From Torymus aiolomorphi (Eukaryota > Arthropoda > Insecta > Hymenoptera > Torymidae), in NCBI GenBank assembly GCA_036365515.1, contig CM070875.1, forward strand, positions 87,996,128 through 88,060,127: DNA of 64,000 bases, written 5' to 3'. Of this stretch, positions 10,801 to 21,103 are shown in pieces. Both the position numbers and the translations under genes were made by a program. The notes under the pieces are model-generated. The model was not told the DNA's origin, searched no databases, and saw only the letters and a program-made list of their open reading frames with translations. How positions within the stretch are numbered: position 1 is the stretch's first letter; each line of letters begins with the position of its first letter.

Positions 10801-12044
10801 TAAATATTCGTAATTACTTAGAAAAACGTTTACTTATTGCGTAGGGCCATCGCTATATACCCATTGCAGGGAAGAGTCACGATCGTATCCCGCCAGAAAA
10901 GTGCGATGTGAGCGGGCGAGGCTACGGGAGTCGCGCCCGTCCCGCAGCGCCGGACGGGAGCGACTCCCGTAGAGTAGCGGCGCGCTATACGTCTCGTCTG
11001 CCATGATGGAAGTAAATACCATTGACCCTTATGATAACGAGGATAGTTTTCATCGAACCAGATGTTGCTGATAATTATATTTCAATTTCTAATTTTTGTC
11101 TGAGAAATTCTATTCAGAGGAATTTTTGGTTATTGACGAGCATCCATAATATACGATGATGAACTTGTATTGCACAAGGCAGCTCTGTCGACATATTTCC
11201 TTTCTTTCGTACATTTATCTAAATATTTCCTTTCTTACGTGCATACTTATCTAAAAAATAACAGACTCACTATTAGAAAGCAATAATAGTCGGTGAAGTG
11301 GGAATATTACGATAAAATAACACGATTTAACCTCTTTTATTTCAAAATATAAATATTCGTAATTACTTAGAAAAACGTTTACTTATTGCGTAGGGCCATC
11401 GCTATATTCCCATTGCAGGGAAGAGTCACGATCGTATCCCGCCAGAAAAGTGCGATGTGAGCGGGCGAGGCTACGGGAGTCGCGCCCGTCCCGCAGCGCC
11501 GGACGGGAGCGACTCCCGTAGAGTAGCGGCGCGCTATACGTCTCGTCTGCCGTGATGGAAGTAAATACCATTGACCCTTATGATAACGAGGATAGTTTTC
11601 ATCGAACCAGATGTTGCTTATAATTATATTTCAATTTCTAATTTTTGTCTGAGAAATTCTATTCAGAGGAATTTTTGGTTATTGACAAGCATCCGTAATA
11701 TACGATGATGAACTTGTATTGCACAAGGCAGCTCTGTCGACATATTTCCTTTCTTTCGTACATTTATCTAAATATTTCCTTTCTTACGTGCATACTTATC
11801 TAAAAAATAACAGACTCACTATTAGAAAGCAATAATAGTCGGTGAAATGGGAATATTACGATAAAATAACACGATTTAACCTCTTTTATTTCAAAATATA
11901 AATATTTGTAATTACTTAGAAAAACGTTTACTTGTTGCGTAGGGCCATCGCTATATACCCATTGCAGGGAAGAGTCACGATCGTATCCCGCCAGAAAAGT
12001 GCGATGTGAGCGAGCGAGGCTACGGGAGTCGCGCCCGTCCCGCA
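7897..12044. repeat. 549-bp tandem array, 7.5 copies
   Basis: Units start ATATTTCCTTTC at about 7897, 8446, 8997, 9546, 10095, 10644, 11193 and 11742; the last is truncated. Units are nearly identical; the second is 551 bp because of a T-run. Each contains a short internal duplication at its start and a GC-rich 51-nt hairpin (first unit 8175-8225) with 21-bp arms, CTACGGGAGTCGCGCCCGTCC against GGACGGGAGCGACTCCCGTAG, and a 9-nt loop. A conserved 62-residue frame on the minus strand spans the hairpin, but changes between units alter residues freely, so I do not call a gene. Confidence 0.95.
8175..8225. other. GC-rich hairpin, one per 549-bp unit
   Basis: Arms of 21 nt with one mismatch flank the loop CGCAGCGCC. 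The same structure occurs in each complete unit (for example 8726-8776). In units near 9840 and 10385 one arm carries substitutions; the final unit ends within the loop, at about 12044. Confidence 0.9.
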
Positions 12045-12520
12045 ACGTTTGCATAAATAAAAATAAAAACTATTTTTATATTTCAAATAGAAATAATGAA
12101 AACAATGTTTTCAATTTTAAATATAATTGCAATCATAGTACTTATATATTTAATATTCCTATGTGTACTTTAATCATATCAATAATTAATAATACTTAAT
12201 TTAGTAGAATTAAAAGGCGAATTTTCTACAAAAAATAATAAATATGTAATAGTAAATGCATAATTTTCATTTTAATGTTAGTGCAGAGATGTATTTATGT
12301 GTGTTCTAATGAGAATAACGATGAAAATAGGTATTACAATTAATGCAATAATAAAATTATATGGTTTTTCTGAGCATTGCGGTCGTGCCTATTATGTAAA
12401 AACGAAGTTTTTACATAGGGAGAGGGCGGGCGACGAGCGAAGCGACGAGCAGGTGTGTGTGGGGGGGAGGGGTTGGCGTGTCGAGCGCAGCGAGGCACGC
12501 AGGGGGGCTCGGCCCCCCTA
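12045..12520. other. 3' part of the Helentron-like element
   Basis: About 330 bp of AT-rich non-coding sequence leads to the inverted 3' sub-terminal repeat (12379-12389). The last 100 bp is G-rich with repeated GAGCGAAGCGACGAGC and GTCGAGCGCAGCGAGG strings and ends in the stem-loop. Frames here are low-complexity artefacts. Confidence 0.6.
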
Positions 12521-12765
12521 GTTATATCTTGTAATAAATACAAATTTATAAATTATTCAACCTTTTGTTTCCGAGTGTTTTTGCGAAATACGCATGCGCA
12601 ACATTTATTGTAAAGAGCTTTTGAAGGGGTTTTCGTTTAGATTTATGATTGCGGAACGATTTGCCCAAGAAATCAAAGCTTTTCAATAATATTTGTTATA
12701 TCTTGTAACAAATATAAACTTATAAATTATTAAACAATTTTTTTCACGCGATTTTCCGAAATAAG
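12521..12765. repeat. Resumed ~176-bp satellite
   Basis: The sequence picks up the unit interrupted at 7635 (TTATATCTTGTAATAAATACAAA) and runs for about one and a half units before ending near CGCGATTTTCCGAAATAA. Confidence 0.8.
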
Positions 12766-12769
12766 AGAA

Positions 12770-13125
12770 AATACAACGCGAGGTGAGGATGCTGTTTCAT
12801 ATCGAAAGTTGTAACATGACCGTCACTTTTACGTAGTTTCACGCGTCAATTTTAAGAATATTGCATTATATAAATTATTGAACATTAGGATTATTGATAG
12901 TGGTGTGACGTATTCTTTACATAATAACAAATCGTTAACAACTTCAATTTTAATATCACGAAGTAAATTTCTCGCGAACAAATGCTTCTCGAAGTGGAGG
13001 TCACCATCGGTAAAGTTCGCTTCTACATCCAAACCAAAATATGGCTTTTCTTCATGACCAATTAGGAATATAAATAAAGATCTATAGTAAGCCAGCGCCA
13101 TCTGCGACAAATAATTTGTCACGTA
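12770..13125 (-). pseudogene. Unidentified coding fragment, paralogue 1
   Basis: A minus-strand frame (about 97 residues, 13122 to 12829) includes FTDGDLHFEKHLFARNLLRD and LLCKEYVTP. A second copy at 14505-14790 preserves the same frame with IDGHPYLQPHFPYFARNSLH and SCKEYGIT, so the shared part (DGxxxxxxHxxxFARNxLxDIxxEVxxxxLxCKEY) looks like old protein-coding sequence. No start or stop context is convincing and I do not recognise the family. It is flanked by the shared string ACGCGAGGTGAGG, so the whole block moved as a repeat. Confidence 0.4.
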
Positions 13126-13129
13126 TAAA

Positions 13130-13817
13130 CGTGTCTTTTATCAGTATACACTGGTAGTCAGCAGTGGTATTGTGCAATTTGTACATAAATGTAAAAATTT
13201 GCTTATAAAATACTATAATAAACTTTAACATCATAGTTTATTAGACTACTATTGAGTATGTTTTAATATCCAAGAGCGAAACCATTAAATTATTTGACAT
13301 TGGCATTTTGTCGTGAATGACGAGTCATCATGGCTAATAAGAAAAATAAGTGTAAACGTCCGAGGAAATTTTTTACAAAAAATGCGTAAGTAGGGAGCTA
13401 ATTTAAGGGAACCAGCCTGAGTTACGAGTTGTAAAATCTGTTAAGTAACCAGTATTGATTATGTGATAGTAATTTCCATCCTTCTATCCACGATTGCTCT
13501 ATTTATATTTTAGGTTATATTAACCGTTTGCATAAATCGGAATCAAAGAAAATTTTGGGAATTTTAACTGTGGGTTCATTGTATCTTTCTGCACCAGTGC
13601 TTACAATTTTGGAAACCCCAGCAGAACGCTGTTCTGTATATAAATTCTGAAAGTTTGGGCTTTTAATAGATAGGTTACGCAAACACGTGCCATGGGAATA
13701 ACATTTTCATCGATAAATGATAGGAGATACGATCTTTAAAATTGTAATATTTAGAGCAGTGTAGTGAAAAATCAGACAGACTCCAGTAACGGTTTTTGAG
13801 TAATTAAGTAAGTCAGG
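13130..13817. other. Intergenic, no feature seen
   Basis: AT-rich sequence with no long frame, no obvious repeat structure and no RNA gene that I can support. Confidence 0.5.
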
Positions 13818-14255
13818 TTCAGGAGGTTCATAGGCAATACGAATATGCAGCGATCATAATGAAATTTGAATGTATTATTCTTTGAATTATTCGAAGCACG
13901 CACGATTTTTCTGTATATTTATTACTGCACATATTTCGAAAATATTTGATGCGAAAATTTGCAGGTTATACACGGTTTCTTATGGAATTCGGTAAAAAAT
14001 AGCTGATTGATATAGAGTGCGATTTTGTAATAAAGCAGAAAGAGAAATAAAAAAAAATAACAAACATATTGGCCAACCTTTAAGTAGCTATACGCAAAAG
14101 TTCGACTCATGTAACCCCACGAATTCCCGAGTATTTAACGAAAACGTAAACAAAACATCAAGCTTGGTGGGTGCGCGTGGTGGTGCGCGGTGCGAGGGGG
14201 TACCTCTCTCCTCGCCCCGCGGCATGACTGATATGAACCTCCTTAATTGGTCCGC
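13818..14255. repeat. Interspersed repeat family R2, copy 2, with GC-rich tail
   Basis: 13818-14070 aligns with 758-1015. The next part (about 14100-14250: GAGTATTTAACGAAAACGTAAACAAAACA, then a G-rich block and CCCCGCGGCATGACTG) aligns with 57690-57835 and partly with 39630-39720. The elements are non-coding as far as I can see. Confidence 0.6.
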
Positions 14256-14504
14256 GCAAAAAGATCTTGTCTCACCTGTCGCAAACATAACACGGGTCAC
14301 AGGCGAGAAATACTTAGTTTACATTTACCCTTCGATTATCAGTTCATTGGTTTTCCTAACCTCAAAACCATAATATAATACATAAAAAATGAATTAACAA
14401 TCGTAAGGCCCAACACTTTCGTGATCACTTATTCTTGTTATATGAACGAATTTTTATAAACGTTATAAAGCACTTAATAATTAATAATTAAGATAAACAA
14501 TGAG

Positions 14505-14790
14505 AAATACGACGCGAGGTGAGGTTACCGTTTCACATAGATAATTGTTTGATGACCGTCACTTTTGCGTACTTCCATGCGTCAATTTTGAGAATATTGC
14601 GTTATATTAATTATTGAACATTTTGATTATTAAAAATGCAGTGATCCCGTATTCTTTACACGATAAAAAACCTTTAGCAACTTCATTTTCAATATCATGT
14701 AGTGAATTTCGCGCGAAGTATGGGAAATGCGGCTGGAGGTAGGGGTGACCATCGATTAACTTCGCTCTTAAATAACCTTACAGAATGTTA
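14505..14790 (-). pseudogene. Unidentified coding fragment, paralogue 2
   Basis: Direct repeat of 12770-13030, diverged. Read on the minus strand it keeps one open frame with PHFPYFARNSLHDIENEVAK and FLSCKEYGIT, ending at a stop after KMFNN. See paralogue 1. Function unknown. Confidence 0.4.
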
Positions 14791-14980
14791 ATACAATTTT
14801 ATTTTACAAACCCGCCTTGGTATTCATAGGTGAGATAACTTGTAATATATAAATTCAAACGTTATTGTAACTTTTAAATACCAAAATGGCTTGAATATCC
14901 CTACGGACATTTTCAAGCCAAAATCTCACCTGAGAAATTGAAAATGAGCTTCTTCAGTTTTGAAAATTGCCTATCAGAAT

Positions 14981-14999
14981 GACCCCCCCCCCCCCCCCC
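14981..14999. repeat. Poly-C tract
   Basis: A run of about 18-19 C residues. Length in an assembly may be unreliable. Confidence 0.9.
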
Positions 15000-16260
15000 G
15001 ATAAGTCCAAAAACGCACGTTTGGACTACGAAATTCGTACAAATTGTGAAATAGTATAAAATACTGCGTCATCTTATTCTACAGAATTCTTTGATATCAC
15101 TGAATTCTGCAATACGCTTCCAACGTTCCAATGATTGTTATACAGATGGTGTAGTCGTGCGCCTCTTTCGTCTAGATTTACGCGAGAATACTTACCGTGA
15201 ATTCCGCTTGACATATCGACTTGACCTATTTTATTTGTAGGCTTTAACTATATCTTTTTGGTTTTTTTATGGAATCATGAATCTAAGGATACATGGAAAA
15301 TCCATAATCCTGCAGTAAAATAATAAATGGAGACAAAAATACAAACAACCATTATTCTTGGTGTTACAGTATAATTATTTCCCTTCGATACGCGACAGCC
15401 ATATTCATTTTTTAGGTTATGTTAGCCGGAATAGAAATCTGAGCCACATTAACATAGTTGTACTTCTCAGTCTGTATAAGTGAAGACAAAATTTATCAGA
15501 ATAAGACTCAGCAGTAATAAGGCAGAGAGCCCATTCATCGAGCGGCGCGTGGTCGGTTCGCTCACGTAGGTTCGTACAAGCGAATACCTAAAAAACCGTA
15601 TGTCAATTTCCTTGGTGTCAACACGCTTTTCGTGCATTTCCTTAGCTACAAAATAGGAAAAACCAGTTGTCGGAGGTTTACTTTACCTTTAAAGTTTTGC
15701 GATTTTTCAACCACAGTTAGTGGTAATGTTCAAAATGTCCATCCATCTCCATGCGTCCGTCCGACCACCCGCATTCAATCCAGTAGTTTAATACCTCTTA
15801 AAATATATGTCGATTAATTTTATTATAAAATAGCGAGAGTTACCTTATTTAGTAATTAATAGGACGAGTTATTTTGTATTAGCGAGCGAGTGAGAAGCAA
15901 GGTATAATAATAAGTAGTATGTACCAATTTTTTCCTCACACCGTGCCGAAAGTGCCTCATTCCCGCCCAGCTCGAAAACGGGAATATGGCATTTTCGGCC
16001 TCGATGTGACGAAAAATAGACGCTCCGCGAGAGTAAAATTGGCCAGCCCACATCTCATGTTTGCCTCGGGTGGCAATTTACACGAGATATGGCCTGTCCA
16101 AGTTTTTTCCTCCCATGGTGCGTAATATAGTATTATTACAAAGCAAAAGCAATCTTAAATAAGCAATTATGATTTTAGACACACATCTGATGCCTATTAC
16201 AGCTGTATTTTAAAACCGCGCAGTGCTACCACAACGAAATCTAAGAAACAAAAATCGCAT
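15000..16260. other. Mostly featureless interval with small inverted repeats
   Basis: No supported gene. Around 15900-16135 there are several short mirrored strings (GTATAATAATAAG and TAGTATTATTAC; CCGAAAGTGCC and GGCATTTTCGG; CATCTCATG and CACGAGATATGG), suggesting a decayed foldback element. Confidence 0.4.
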
Positions 16261-16267
16261 TTAAGAT

Positions 16268-16481
16268 GGGGCATTCTTTAATCGGACTCCGAGATAGGAC
16301 GTTCATAAACCGGGCTCTGACATGGGGTATTCTTGGACAGGGCGTCAACATTGGGCGTTCTTGAAGCGGCAGCCGAAATAGGGCGTTCTTGAAACGGCAG
16401 CCGAAATAGGGCGTTCTTGAAGAGGTAGCCGAAATAGGGCGTTCCTTAAACGGCAGCCAAGATAGGGCAATCTTGCATTCA
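16268..16481. repeat. 28-bp minisatellite, about eight copies
   Basis: Units of the form GGGCGTTCTTGAANCGGCAG followed by CCGAAATA repeat head to tail; central units (about 16350-16460) are nearly identical and outer ones diverge. Confidence 0.9.
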
Positions 16482-17323
16482 GCCGACGATATGTAATACA
16501 GGAGTAAAATCGATTATTTGCTTGTGTGATCACTGCTCGAATAAACCTGCTGGAATAATCATCGACTGCAGTCTCTTGTTACATAATGTACTACTATTTT
16601 CTGTACACATGTCGTAAAAGAATAAATAGTCTAAAAAAATTAAAAGTAACCACTCTTGATAAAATAGCATAAATTAAACATTACATAGAAAAAAATTTTA
16701 ATTTTAATCAAAATGAGCAACAAGGATTCACGGTGTTACTTGTCCACACGCTTTACCTATTTCCCTATATATCGTTACTAGATAGTTGCAATTTTTTTAA
16801 TTTTTCAGAGAATTGTCTCTTTTCTTATATACATCTGCTCAGTTTTGTTTCATGTAAGAACTATTGTGAATGAGATTTTTTGTATTTCACTATGACAAAA
16901 AAATGAAAATCACAATGGAAAAAAACAAATTTTTCGTGATTTTAACTCAGGCTGGTACCCTTTCATTAATTTTCTATTCATTTGGATCATATATTATTAT
17001 ATCCTTAGCGAAAGTATTGTGTTTACTCCATAATTCTGGGGAATCAAACCCCAGATTTCCTTTCATCTGGAAACTAACACGCACATGCTTATTTTTATAA
17101 TTTGTTCCCGTTACGACGATTGCGTATTGCAGCCCTCACTTTGCAGGGGTCGCTAATTATTGAAGTTTCTACAAATGGTCTTATTTGACGGTTTTTACCC
17201 TGAAATTAAGGCTTAAAGGATGAAGGTGGTATGAACGCTACTCCCGCTTTAAGAAAGCAGTGCTAAATGAAGAGGTTACCTAAAATTTAAAAAAGCCATC
17301 GTTGTAATGTGATTTATTTACTG

Positions 17324-17523
17324 CCATGAGAGTCCCCATAGTTACAGACGATTGTAGGGACCCGTTTTTCTCATTCAATTTAAAATTTTATAATAATATC
17401 GCTCTGGTACGTTGTAGCTAACTATCAAATCTACGACGTATCAGAGCGATATTTTCATAAAATTCAAAGTTGAATGAGAAAAACGAGTCCCTGTAATCGT
17501 CGGTAATGGGTGGCACTCGCATG
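17324..17523. mobile_element. Nested palindromic MITE, 200 bp
   Basis: Begins CATGAGAGTCCCCAT and ends with ATGGGTGGCACTCGCATG; the inner arms TTTCTCATTCAA and TTGAATGAGAAA plus ATCGCTCTGGTACG and CGTATCAGAGCGAT fold onto each other. It sits inside the left arm of the 17.2-kb foldback, at a site that is uninterrupted in the 37-kb copy. Confidence 0.8.
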
Positions 17524-17875
17524 GCCTATGATAGAAATAGTCTTTTTATTATAAATAAAGTGTATAACATGACTAAGATAACTTTTTTTACGAAATTCCG
17601 ATATTGTAGAAACTACATGTAGTTTAGGCGTAGCCCTGATTAAAAATAAATATTAAATCCTATTGTAACCTATTTCATTTCCTATATAATCTGCATATGA
17701 TCTTGGCCTATTGATTGACGCCATTCCGAATAGTAGTTTTTATATATTTTTTCCGCTGAACACTAGTCTTCAACTCGGAAGTCAGAAAAGTGGTCAGGAA
17801 AAAGGTTATCATGTGACATCAACGTAGTTGCGTGACCATCTCGCACTTACAGTGGTCGCGTTTCTGATACTAAAA

Positions 17876-17936
17876 GTGGCAACGCCGCATCGCGCGAGGC
17901 GCCGTCAGCCGCCCGTCTCACAGCGCATGCGTGAGT
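17876..17936 (+). promoter_or_regulatory. Candidate 5' end and splice donor upstream of transposon B
   Basis: GTGGCAACG at 17876 resembles the terminal repeat of transposon A and is followed by a GC-rich stretch and a good donor (ATGC then GTGAGT at 17931). It might be the start of transposon B, whose coding frame enters from an acceptor at about 19152, but joining these sites does not give the right frame, so the link is speculative. Confidence 0.25.
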
Positions 17937-19151
17937 ACATTTTTAGTACTTCATTTACAATTTTCTCTTTATTTTAGTCATCAACCTTGCATTTTAATTA
18001 ATCCAATTAATTCTTCGAAATCAAAAGTATTAGTATATCTTTGATTTACGAAAATCTATGATTTTATTTCTGAGTCGTTCATTTTGTTGGGAGTCCCATA
18101 AGACTACGTATTAAAGTGCTAATTTTTCTTTGACGATTTTAAAAAAATGACTTCGTCAATGATACTTTTTTTTCATTGCAAATGATCTTGGTATTGTTTA
18201 TTTTAAATTATTGCCAAGTTTAAGGGTGCTCAATGATATTTTCATAAGCACCGAATAAGCCTCCTTCATTGCCTCAAGCACTATGAGCCAATCGTAGGAA
18301 AGCGTCCAAACCAGAGATTTGCTCCAATTTGCTCAAAATAAGTGAACCGTCACCTTAAGGCACATTCGGCATAAGATGTAGAGTTTTCTTTGAGGCGTGG
18401 TTATGAGCAGAAGACGCACCGACTCCGAGCCGTCGTGGGCGTTACGTTTAAATTAGTGCATTTTAACGATTTCAAAATAATAGTTCCTAGTTAACAATTT
18501 TTCTTTGATGTTTTATTTTTACTACATTGATCGCGACAGCTAAAAATTGATCAATTGCTTTACATAATTGTTTATCGCAGTTTTAACGCGAAAAACAAAC
18601 TTTTGGCAGGAACCTTGCGGCCAATACGACCGTAAGGAATAAAATGAGACTTTTAGAACTAAAATCGGTGGAAAAACAAAAAGATTATATTAATTTGTCA
18701 GTAATCGTTTGTAGTAACAATATCTCGTTTCTAGAATATTGTCAGTTGGAGAAAAAAGTTCTTTTGGTCATGTTAAATACACTTTATTTGTAATAAGTTT
18801 GCTATATCTCTATTATTTTTAATAAATAAATCATATTACAACTATGGTTTTTTATCTTAAAATAACAATTATGGATTTGCTGTGATATCAATTTATTCGT
18901 GATTTGATTCGTGAGAGTAATGGGTTGCTAGGTTACAAAAACTAAAGTAGCGCGAAGATTTGCTAAACTTACAGTGCGTAAAGCTTGCTTAGAGATAACT
19001 TTTAATTTTTAGGTAACTTCTTCATTTAGCAGTTTCACTCGGGAGTAACGTTTGTACCACCGTAAACACGAACGGGTATCCATAACAAAACTTCACATAA
19101 TATGTTCCCAACATTATTGTTCTTATATTTGAGAATTAAACCTTTTTTTCA

Positions 19152-21103
19152 GGCGACAATGGCTATTAGTAAAAAGAAGTGCAAGTCAAGAGTTGACTTC
19201 AGATGATAATATCACAGAAATACTAGAAATATTTCAAGATTGCAATAATGACAGTTCTGTGAATAATATTAGTCACGATATTTTTTGTGATCAATTTCAA
19301 CATGATAATGCTAATAGTGACTGCGCTACGCAAAATAACCAAGAATTTAATACACCAACAAATGTTAACAATGAAATGGCAGACGTTCAATACGAAGATA
19401 CTCTAAATTTTTCGAAAGTTGTTTGCAGTTCTACTGAAGTTTACACTACCGAAAAAGAAACAGCTGCGATTTCTAACGACTGTATCAATCAAAATGAACA
19501 AGTATCCGATACAACAAAACATGTTTATATCCATAATGAAACTGCAACCGTTGAAAATGAAAATAGTTGGAAAGATGTTTGCATATCTGCTGAAGATTAT
19601 ACGGCTGAAGATGAAACAGCTGCCATGTCTAGTATAAGCAGTAACATCTTGAATGGCTTAGACTTGAAAGGCAGGAGAATTGTCGATGTCAATTATTTGT
19701 TGCAGTCATTCATTGACCTATACAAGAAGCATTCCCTTACTAAATGTTCTGCAGCTAACATTAATGCCACAGAATCAGTAGAAAAAGGTTTAGACACAAA
19801 AATCTTCTTTGAATGCAGTAATTGCAAATTTCAACAGTGGATTTCTTACGAGCAAGAGAAACAGAAGAGTTTCCCTATCAACAAAATTAGCGTATTAGCA
19901 ACTGTTGTTACTGGGACAGGTTATGAAGGCCTTAAGCAACTCTGTGCGGGAATGAATATATCGTGTATGATGCCATCGACTTATATAAAGCTTAGAAAAT
20001 CTCTTGTGTCTATTATAGAGCAAGCAGCAAACGATGAAATGAAAAAAGCTGGAGAAATAGAGAGGCAGATTGCTATTGAAAAAGGACATATCATTAATGG
20101 TATTCCGTGGATAGAAGTTGAAGGAGATGGTGGCTATGGTAAACGAAGTTACAGATCTGGGAAATACGACTCTTTACTCTGCGTTGGCGTTATTATCGGC
20201 GTTCAAACAAAGAAAGTATTGAGTGTTGAAGTCCGACAGAAGTTCTGTTTAACGTGTTTCAAAGCCGCGAAATTAAACAGAAAACCATCAGCACATAGGT
20301 GCTTCAAAAATTGGAGCTACAAAAAAAGTTCTTCTAGCATGGAAACCGATTGTATTCTAAAAAGTTTTCAAAAGAGTGTAGAAACACACAATTTAATATA
20401 TAAGACGTACATTGGTGATGGAGACAGTGGTACATATAATGCTTTAATTAAAAATGATGTATATGGAAAATATGGTGTACGTGTTGGTAGATTATATTGC
20501 TACAATCATTTATTTAGAAATATGTGCAATAAGATTGTAGATGCTTCTAAAAGTAAAATCCACCGACATGCAGTAACTGGGAACATGTTAAATTTTAGAG
20601 AATTTATTAAAAAATCAGCTTTTAGAGTACGTAAAAGCATAATGTTTCACACGAATCGACGTATAAAACAAAATTGTTCACAAAAAGAGAAACTTAAAGA
20701 GCTACAACGAGATATTTTAAATGTTGTCAATCACGTTTACGGGCAACATAAACATTGCAAGATTCGAGGTTTGGATTGCACGAAACGAAAAAACGAAAAG
20801 AATTGGATTCCTGTTTTAAAGGCTTGCCGCATTTATGACACTATAGAAGAAGCAGTTAAAAAGGTAAGCTGCTTTACTGAAAGTTTGTTGCGTAAAGTGA
20901 CAACAAATGCTGCAGAAAACTTCAATTCTCGGATCGCCAAATATATCGACGGAAAACGTACTAATCACGCTTTCGCAGATTCTTATTATATGAGGTGTTT
21001 GATCGGAGCAATACAATATAATACTGGATCTGTATATGGAACATTAAATAGCTATATCGATGAAGATTTTAATGTTGCTATTGACGTGGAAGTACAGCAT
21101 TAA
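19152..21103 (+). pseudogene. Transposon B: Mutator-like transposase
   Basis: After a pyrimidine tract and AG at about 19152 a frame opens without ATG and runs to a TAA at 21101-21103, giving at least 640 residues. The first ~170 residues are acidic, Asn-rich and disordered. Then follow a CSNC zinc knuckle (about residue 205), EGDGGYGKRSYRSGKYDSL (first putative catalytic Asp), a CLTC ... HRC zinc cluster, YIGDGDSGTYN (second Asp), a CYNHLFRNMC helix and NAAENFNSRIAKYIDGKR (putative catalytic Glu). Order and spacing match the insect/cnidarian Mutator-like transposase family, which cuts and pastes DNA elements. The TAA is followed in the same frame by the nuclease. Codon content is uniform and the frame is otherwise clean, so decay is recent. 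Confidence 0.75.

Larger units (their letters stand above)
7636..12520. mobile_element. Helentron/HINE-like insertion carrying a satellite array
   Basis: The insertion interrupts the 176-bp satellite unit exactly: left flank ends TAATATTTATTA, right flank restarts (G)TTATATCTTG. The 5' end is GGCACGACCGC (7636-7646); its inverted copy GCGGTCGTGCC is at 12379-12389, about 130 bp before the 3' end. The 3' segment has a hairpin at 12394-12416 and a terminal GGGGGGC/GCCCCCC stem-loop at 12502-12518. Sub-terminal inverted repeats, an internal tandem array and a 3' stem-loop are hallmarks of Helentron-associated non-autonomous elements such as Drosophila DINE-1. No Rep/helicase frame is present, so it would depend on a helper. 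Alternative: a TIR element with a 3' unrelated segment. Confidence 0.6.
17225..19061. mobile_element. Foldback element, family F1, with nested inserts
   Basis: Ends are GGTGGTATGAACGCTACTCCCG and, inverted, GGTGGTACAAACGTTACTCCCG. The arms (GCTAAATGAAGAGGTTACCTAAAA, TATAAATAAAGTGTAT) match the complete copy at 37112-37857. The arms are interrupted by a 200-bp palindrome at 17324-17523 and by about 1.05 kb of unrelated sequence (about 17623-18671); another segment (about 18850-19000) interrupts the right arm. No target duplication found for this copy. Confidence 0.75.

Noticed and set aside
8087..11571. Repeated 62-residue minus-strand frame in every 549-bp unit as a gene family
   Set aside because: It spans the GC-rich hairpin, and changes between units replace residues freely (S to F, R to H, V to E). 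No start context or family is recognised.
7897..12044. CRISPR array
   Set aside because: Units are 549 bp and nearly identical over their full length, in a eukaryotic context. No short repeat-spacer pattern occurs anywhere in the window.
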